This document shows, piece by piece, positions 61,394-64,000 of a DNA stretch of 64,000 bases. The DNA comes from an uncultured Collinsella sp. (GTDB lineage Bacteria > Actinomycetota > Coriobacteriia > Coriobacteriales > Coriobacteriaceae). The translations under genes were made by a program, and so were the position numbers. The notes under the pieces were generated by a model. The model had not been told where the DNA came from, ran no database searches, and worked only from the letters and a program-made list of their open reading frames with translations. The number at the start of each line of letters is the position of its first letter. Position 1 is the first letter of the stretch. Location of the stretch: contig CABUJH010000002.1 in assembly GCA_902491895.1 (NCBI GenBank), positions 22,190-86,189 of the forward strand. Reading direction: 5' to 3'.

Positions 61394-62287
61394 ATGGATA
61401 CGAGTTATTACAACCGCTTTGGTGCCGAGGAACTTACGCGCCGCTTGTCGAGCGAGACCTTGTTGGCGCAGGGCCCCATGGGCAGTGTTCTGTTGAGTGA
61501 GTACGATGCCGCCGACATTCCACCGGCGTTTTGGAATCTGGCAGAGCCGCAGACCGTTTCTCGTATCCATCGCTTGTATGTCGCCGCCGGCGCGCAGGTG
61601 CTCATTACCAACACCTTTCAGGCATCGAGCTATGCCCTCAAGCACGACCAGATTGCGCCGTCCGTGGCGGAGGTCAATCGCGGGGCCGTCGACGATGCCC
61701 GCCAGGCGCACCCTCAGCTGCTGCTAGGCTCGATGGGCCCGATCGGTATTGAGTGGTTTGCCGAGGACTCTGCCGAGTATCGTGAAATCCGAGGCATTGC
61801 GCGCGAACAGGCGCACGCCTTGCTCAACGCCGGCGTTGACGGTCTGCTGATCGAGACGGTGACGTCTATCCGTAATTTGCAGCCCATGCTTGCCGGCGCC
61901 CGAGATGCCGCCGATGGCATGCCTGTTCTGGTGAGTTTTGTCGTTGACGATAAAGGCGACCTGTTGGGCGATGGCCTCAACATCGAGGCAGCCGTTTTGT
62001 ACGCCGAAAAACACGGCGCAAATTCGGTTGGTGTTAATTGCTGTTCGCTTGCGGCCGCGAACGCGGCGGTGCCCAGGATGGTTGCATCGGCGACTACTCC
62101 CGTCACGGTGCGTCCCAACGTAGGCGATCCGGTCCAGACTCAGGATGGCCCCGTATGGCACGAGAACCCCGAAGCTTTCGCGCGCGCATGCATCGAATGG
62201 AGACATGCCGGTGCCGCAATGGTGGGCAGTTGCTGTGGAACCACGGCAATCACTACGGCCGCGATGGCCGAGGCGCTCGATATATAA
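61394..62287 (+). CDS. Homocysteine S-methyltransferase-like protein
   Basis: A 297-residue TIM-barrel protein with the zinc-dependent homocysteine-binding fold (MMuM or MetH N-terminal module type). The three zinc Cys are in GVNCCSLAAA (about residue 217) and GSCCGTTAITTAAMAEAL (about 280). N-terminal LLAQGPMGSVLLSEY and LITNTFQASSYAL match the barrel start. It has no folate or cobalamin domain, so the methyl donor must come from a partner or be S-methylmethionine. It is downstream of a DtxR-type regulator on the same strand and probably cotranscribed. The ribosome site is weak. Confidence 0.87.
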   Translation: MDTSYYNRFGAEELTRRLSSETLLAQGPMGSVLLSEYDAADIPPAFWNLAEPQTVSRIHRLYVAAGAQVLITNTFQASSYALKHDQIAPSVAEVNRGAVDDARQAHPQLLLGSMGPIGIEWFAEDSAEYREIRGIAREQAHALLNAGVDGLLIETVTSIRNLQPMLAGARDAADGMPVLVSFVVDDKGDLLGDGLNIEAAVLYAEKHGANSVGVNCCSLAAANAAVPRMVASATTPVTVRPNVGDPVQTQDGPVWHENPEAFARACIEWRHAGAAMVGSCCGTTAITTAAMAEALDI

Positions 62288-62292
62288 AGGGC

Positions 62293-62322
62293 AAACCGCT
62301 CCATACGGGGCGGTTTTTTTAT
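62293..62322 (+). terminator. Terminator after the methyltransferase-like gene
   Basis: AAACCGCTCC (62293-62302) pairs with GGGGCGGTTT (62307-62316, one G-U), with loop ATAC and seven T residues. It begins 6 bases after the stop. Confidence 0.88.
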
Positions 62323-62444
62323 TGCTTGCATGTCCTCGGCAGCATTTGCCCAAATGGTGAATGCTGGTGCCGGCGGGTTGCCGAGTGCATGTTGCGGGTA
62401 TATCCCATGCGTACCATGATCCAAACACTGTGAGGTGTCTGCGC

Positions 62445-63851
62445 GTGTGCGCGATAATTCATTTTGGAACTGACGGTTGGCGCGCTCGCGTCGATGAGGA
62501 CTTCACTGCCGATAACGTTGCCCGTATCGCCGATGCCGTCGGCGAGTTGTGGCAAAAGACCAATCCGGGCAAAACGGTATATATAGGGTTCGACACCCGG
62601 CCCCTGGCGCGCGAGTTCGCTGAGCTTGCGGCGGGCGTGCTAGCAGCGCACGGGCTAGACGCCGTGCTCGCTTCGCGACCTGTCCCGACCCCTGCCCTTA
62701 CGTGGGCGGCGGCTTATGACGGTGAAGCGTGCGGCGCGCTCATGGTGACGGGGTCCCATCATCCGCAGGGCTATCTGTGCCTCAAGATTCGCATGGGTGA
62801 CGGCTCGACCGCCAACCAGGATGTCATCGAAGAGCTCGAAGAGACTATGGCTCCCGAGCCAATGGGGATCGAGGGGCAATATCGCACCGCGGATATCATT
62901 CCTGACTATATGCAGGCGGTGGCATCGTTTGTCGATGCCGAAGCCATCCGCGCCGCGCACTTGCGCGTGGTTGTCGATCCCATGGGCGGCGCAGCCCAGG
63001 GCTATCTAGCCGACTTGCTGCGCGAGCTTGGCGTTGAGGTGCACGAGATTCACGCCGGGCAGGCGTCTGACCAAGAAGATATCTGCCCCGACCCCGTTGA
63101 ACCGTGGGTGGACGCTTGCGAGCGCACGGTTATCGAGGACGGAGCTTGCGCTGGCCTGGTGACCGACGGCGACGCCGACCGTATCGGCGCGGTTGACGAG
63201 CGCGGCAGATATATACATCCGCATCAGATCATGGCGCTCGTTTTGGGCGACTTGGTTCAATTTCGTAATTTGGAGGGGCGCGTCGTCGTCAATCTTTCAT
63301 GCTCGACGCTCGTGCGTCGCATTGCCGAGGCGCTTGGCTGCCGCGTGACCGTCAAACCAGTCGGTTTCAAATATATAGCGGCGGAGATGAAGAAGGGCGG
63401 CGTCCTCATGGGCGGCGAAGAAGCCGGTGGTATCGGCATCGCCGCGCATATGCCCGAGCGCGATGGAATCCTCGCCTGTCTGATTCTGTGTGAGCTTATG
63501 GCAAAGACGGACGCGCCTTTGGGCGTTCTGGTCGACCAACTCGAGGACAGTTTTGGTAAGACGAGTTACGGTCGACGCGACTTGCGCCTTGAGGCCGAAG
63601 ATGCCGAAACGTTACGAACCCTGCTGCCGGGCGTAAACCCCAAGTCGATTTGTGGCAAGGTGCCGCAAAACGTTAGTCATATGGACGGCTTGCGTTTGGA
63701 ATTCGAGGATGACACGTGGCTGCTGGTCCGTCCTAGCGGGACCGAACCAGTGGTGCGCGTCTACGCCGAGGGGTTCTCGGTGGAAGAACGCGATGAGTTG
63801 CTCGATGCTGGCTGTGCTTTAGCTAGGGGGACGTATCCGCTTTACCCATGA
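62445..63851 (+). CDS. Phosphohexomutase (phosphoglucomutase/phosphomannomutase family)
   Basis: A 468-residue alpha-D-phosphohexomutase. Features are IIHFGTDGWRARVDEDFT (N-terminal substrate loop), the phosphoserine motif VTGSHHPQGYLCLKI (usually TASHNP; here GSHHP), the metal loop TDGDADRIGAVDE, the sugar-specificity loop GGEEAGGIGI and the phosphate-binding RPSGTEPVVRVYAE. The GTG at 62445 is chosen because GAGGTG lies 7 bases upstream; the frame is open 28 codons earlier. GEEAGG rather than GEMSGH leans towards phosphoglucomutase-like enzymes, but specificity cannot be assigned. Confidence 0.9.
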   Translation: MCAIIHFGTDGWRARVDEDFTADNVARIADAVGELWQKTNPGKTVYIGFDTRPLAREFAELAAGVLAAHGLDAVLASRPVPTPALTWAAAYDGEACGALMVTGSHHPQGYLCLKIRMGDGSTANQDVIEELEETMAPEPMGIEGQYRTADIIPDYMQAVASFVDAEAIRAAHLRVVVDPMGGAAQGYLADLLRELGVEVHEIHAGQASDQEDICPDPVEPWVDACERTVIEDGACAGLVTDGDADRIGAVDERGRYIHPHQIMALVLGDLVQFRNLEGRVVVNLSCSTLVRRIAEALGCRVTVKPVGFKYIAAEMKKGGVLMGGEEAGGIGIAAHMPERDGILACLILCELMAKTDAPLGVLVDQLEDSFGKTSYGRRDLRLEAEDAETLRTLLPGVNPKSICGKVPQNVSHMDGLRLEFEDDTWLLVRPSGTEPVVRVYAEGFSVEERDELLDAGCALARGTYPLYP

Positions 63852-64000
63852 GACTGCCTTATATAAAGAGATGCTCGGCGAACGGTAGTTAACGGCTGGC
63901 AAACGTTAGTCGGATCTTAAATTGTGTAGGAAATGTGTACGCCCAGATTCCCGCCCGCGGGGCCCCTCCGGTCTGGCAATATATCTCCTTGCCGCGCGGC
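63852..64000. other. Non-coding tail of the window
   Basis: No supportable gene, hairpin or repeat family member is seen in these 149 bases; the sequence after 63950 becomes GC-rich. The next gene probably starts beyond the window. Confidence 0.4.

Overview
The window is 64 kb of high-GC DNA whose gene content suggests a gut coriobacterium, most likely Collinsella. The main pointers are a complete actinobacterial-type F1Fo ATP synthase operon, a giant sortase-anchored surface protein with pilin-type isopeptide modules, a gallate-type decarboxylase locus and many short palindromic intergenic repeats. The genus is an inference from gene style; no database search was possible. No rRNA, tRNA or CRISPR array was seen.

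Layout. 1-9.5 kb: transaldolase-family enzyme; convergent tex; a minus-strand SDR / MFS / Gfo-Idh operon divergent from a LysR regulator; a membrane diguanylate cyclase. 9.5-15.6 kb: an alternating inverted-repeat array, a MarR gene translationally coupled to both halves of a heterodimeric ABC exporter, then a pyridoxal kinase coupled to a small TIGR04076 protein. 15.6-19.3 kb: two AAA_14/DUF4143 ATPases, each preceded by 33-bp-phased repeats, around a low-molecular-weight tyrosine phosphatase. 19.4-26.6 kb: an MFS exporter divergent from an aromatic-acid decarboxylation locus: an LpdD-like domain fused to an isopentenyl-diphosphate-isomerase-like Nudix domain, an SLC13-type transporter, an LpdC-like UbiD decarboxylase, a UbiX prenyltransferase and a MerR regulator. 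26.8-33.4 kb: a one-TM protein, an aldose-1-epimerase-like protein, an amino-acid ABC transporter and an M20 peptidase. 33.4-42.4 kb: an island carrying a ~2,760-residue adhesin with a G9 tract near its 5' end, plus a transposase remnant; the two halves of a split palindromic repeat bracket it. 42.6-49.5 kb: prfA, prmC (with a large acidic insertion), hicAB, a Sua5/TsaC protein, glpK and upp. 49.7-56.7 kb: atpI-B-E-F-H-A-G-D-C with its own promoter and terminator. 56.7-64 kb: murA, an LCP ligase, pepT, a DtxR-type regulator, a homocysteine-methyltransferase-like protein and a phosphohexomutase.

The most notable signals are: (1) the LpdD/IDI-like fusion beside UbiD/UbiX, where every IDI metal ligand and the active-site Trp is kept but the catalytic Cys is Ala, suggesting a role in supplying the prenyl donor for prenylated FMN; (2) a G9 tract that would make the giant adhesin phase variable, inside an island that splits a REP palindrome; (3) a two-hairpin 3' module in three copies (plus a lone first hairpin) whose stems change by compensatory substitution while apical sequences stay fixed; (4) 33-bp-phased operator-like repeats before two AAA_14/DUF4143 ATPases.
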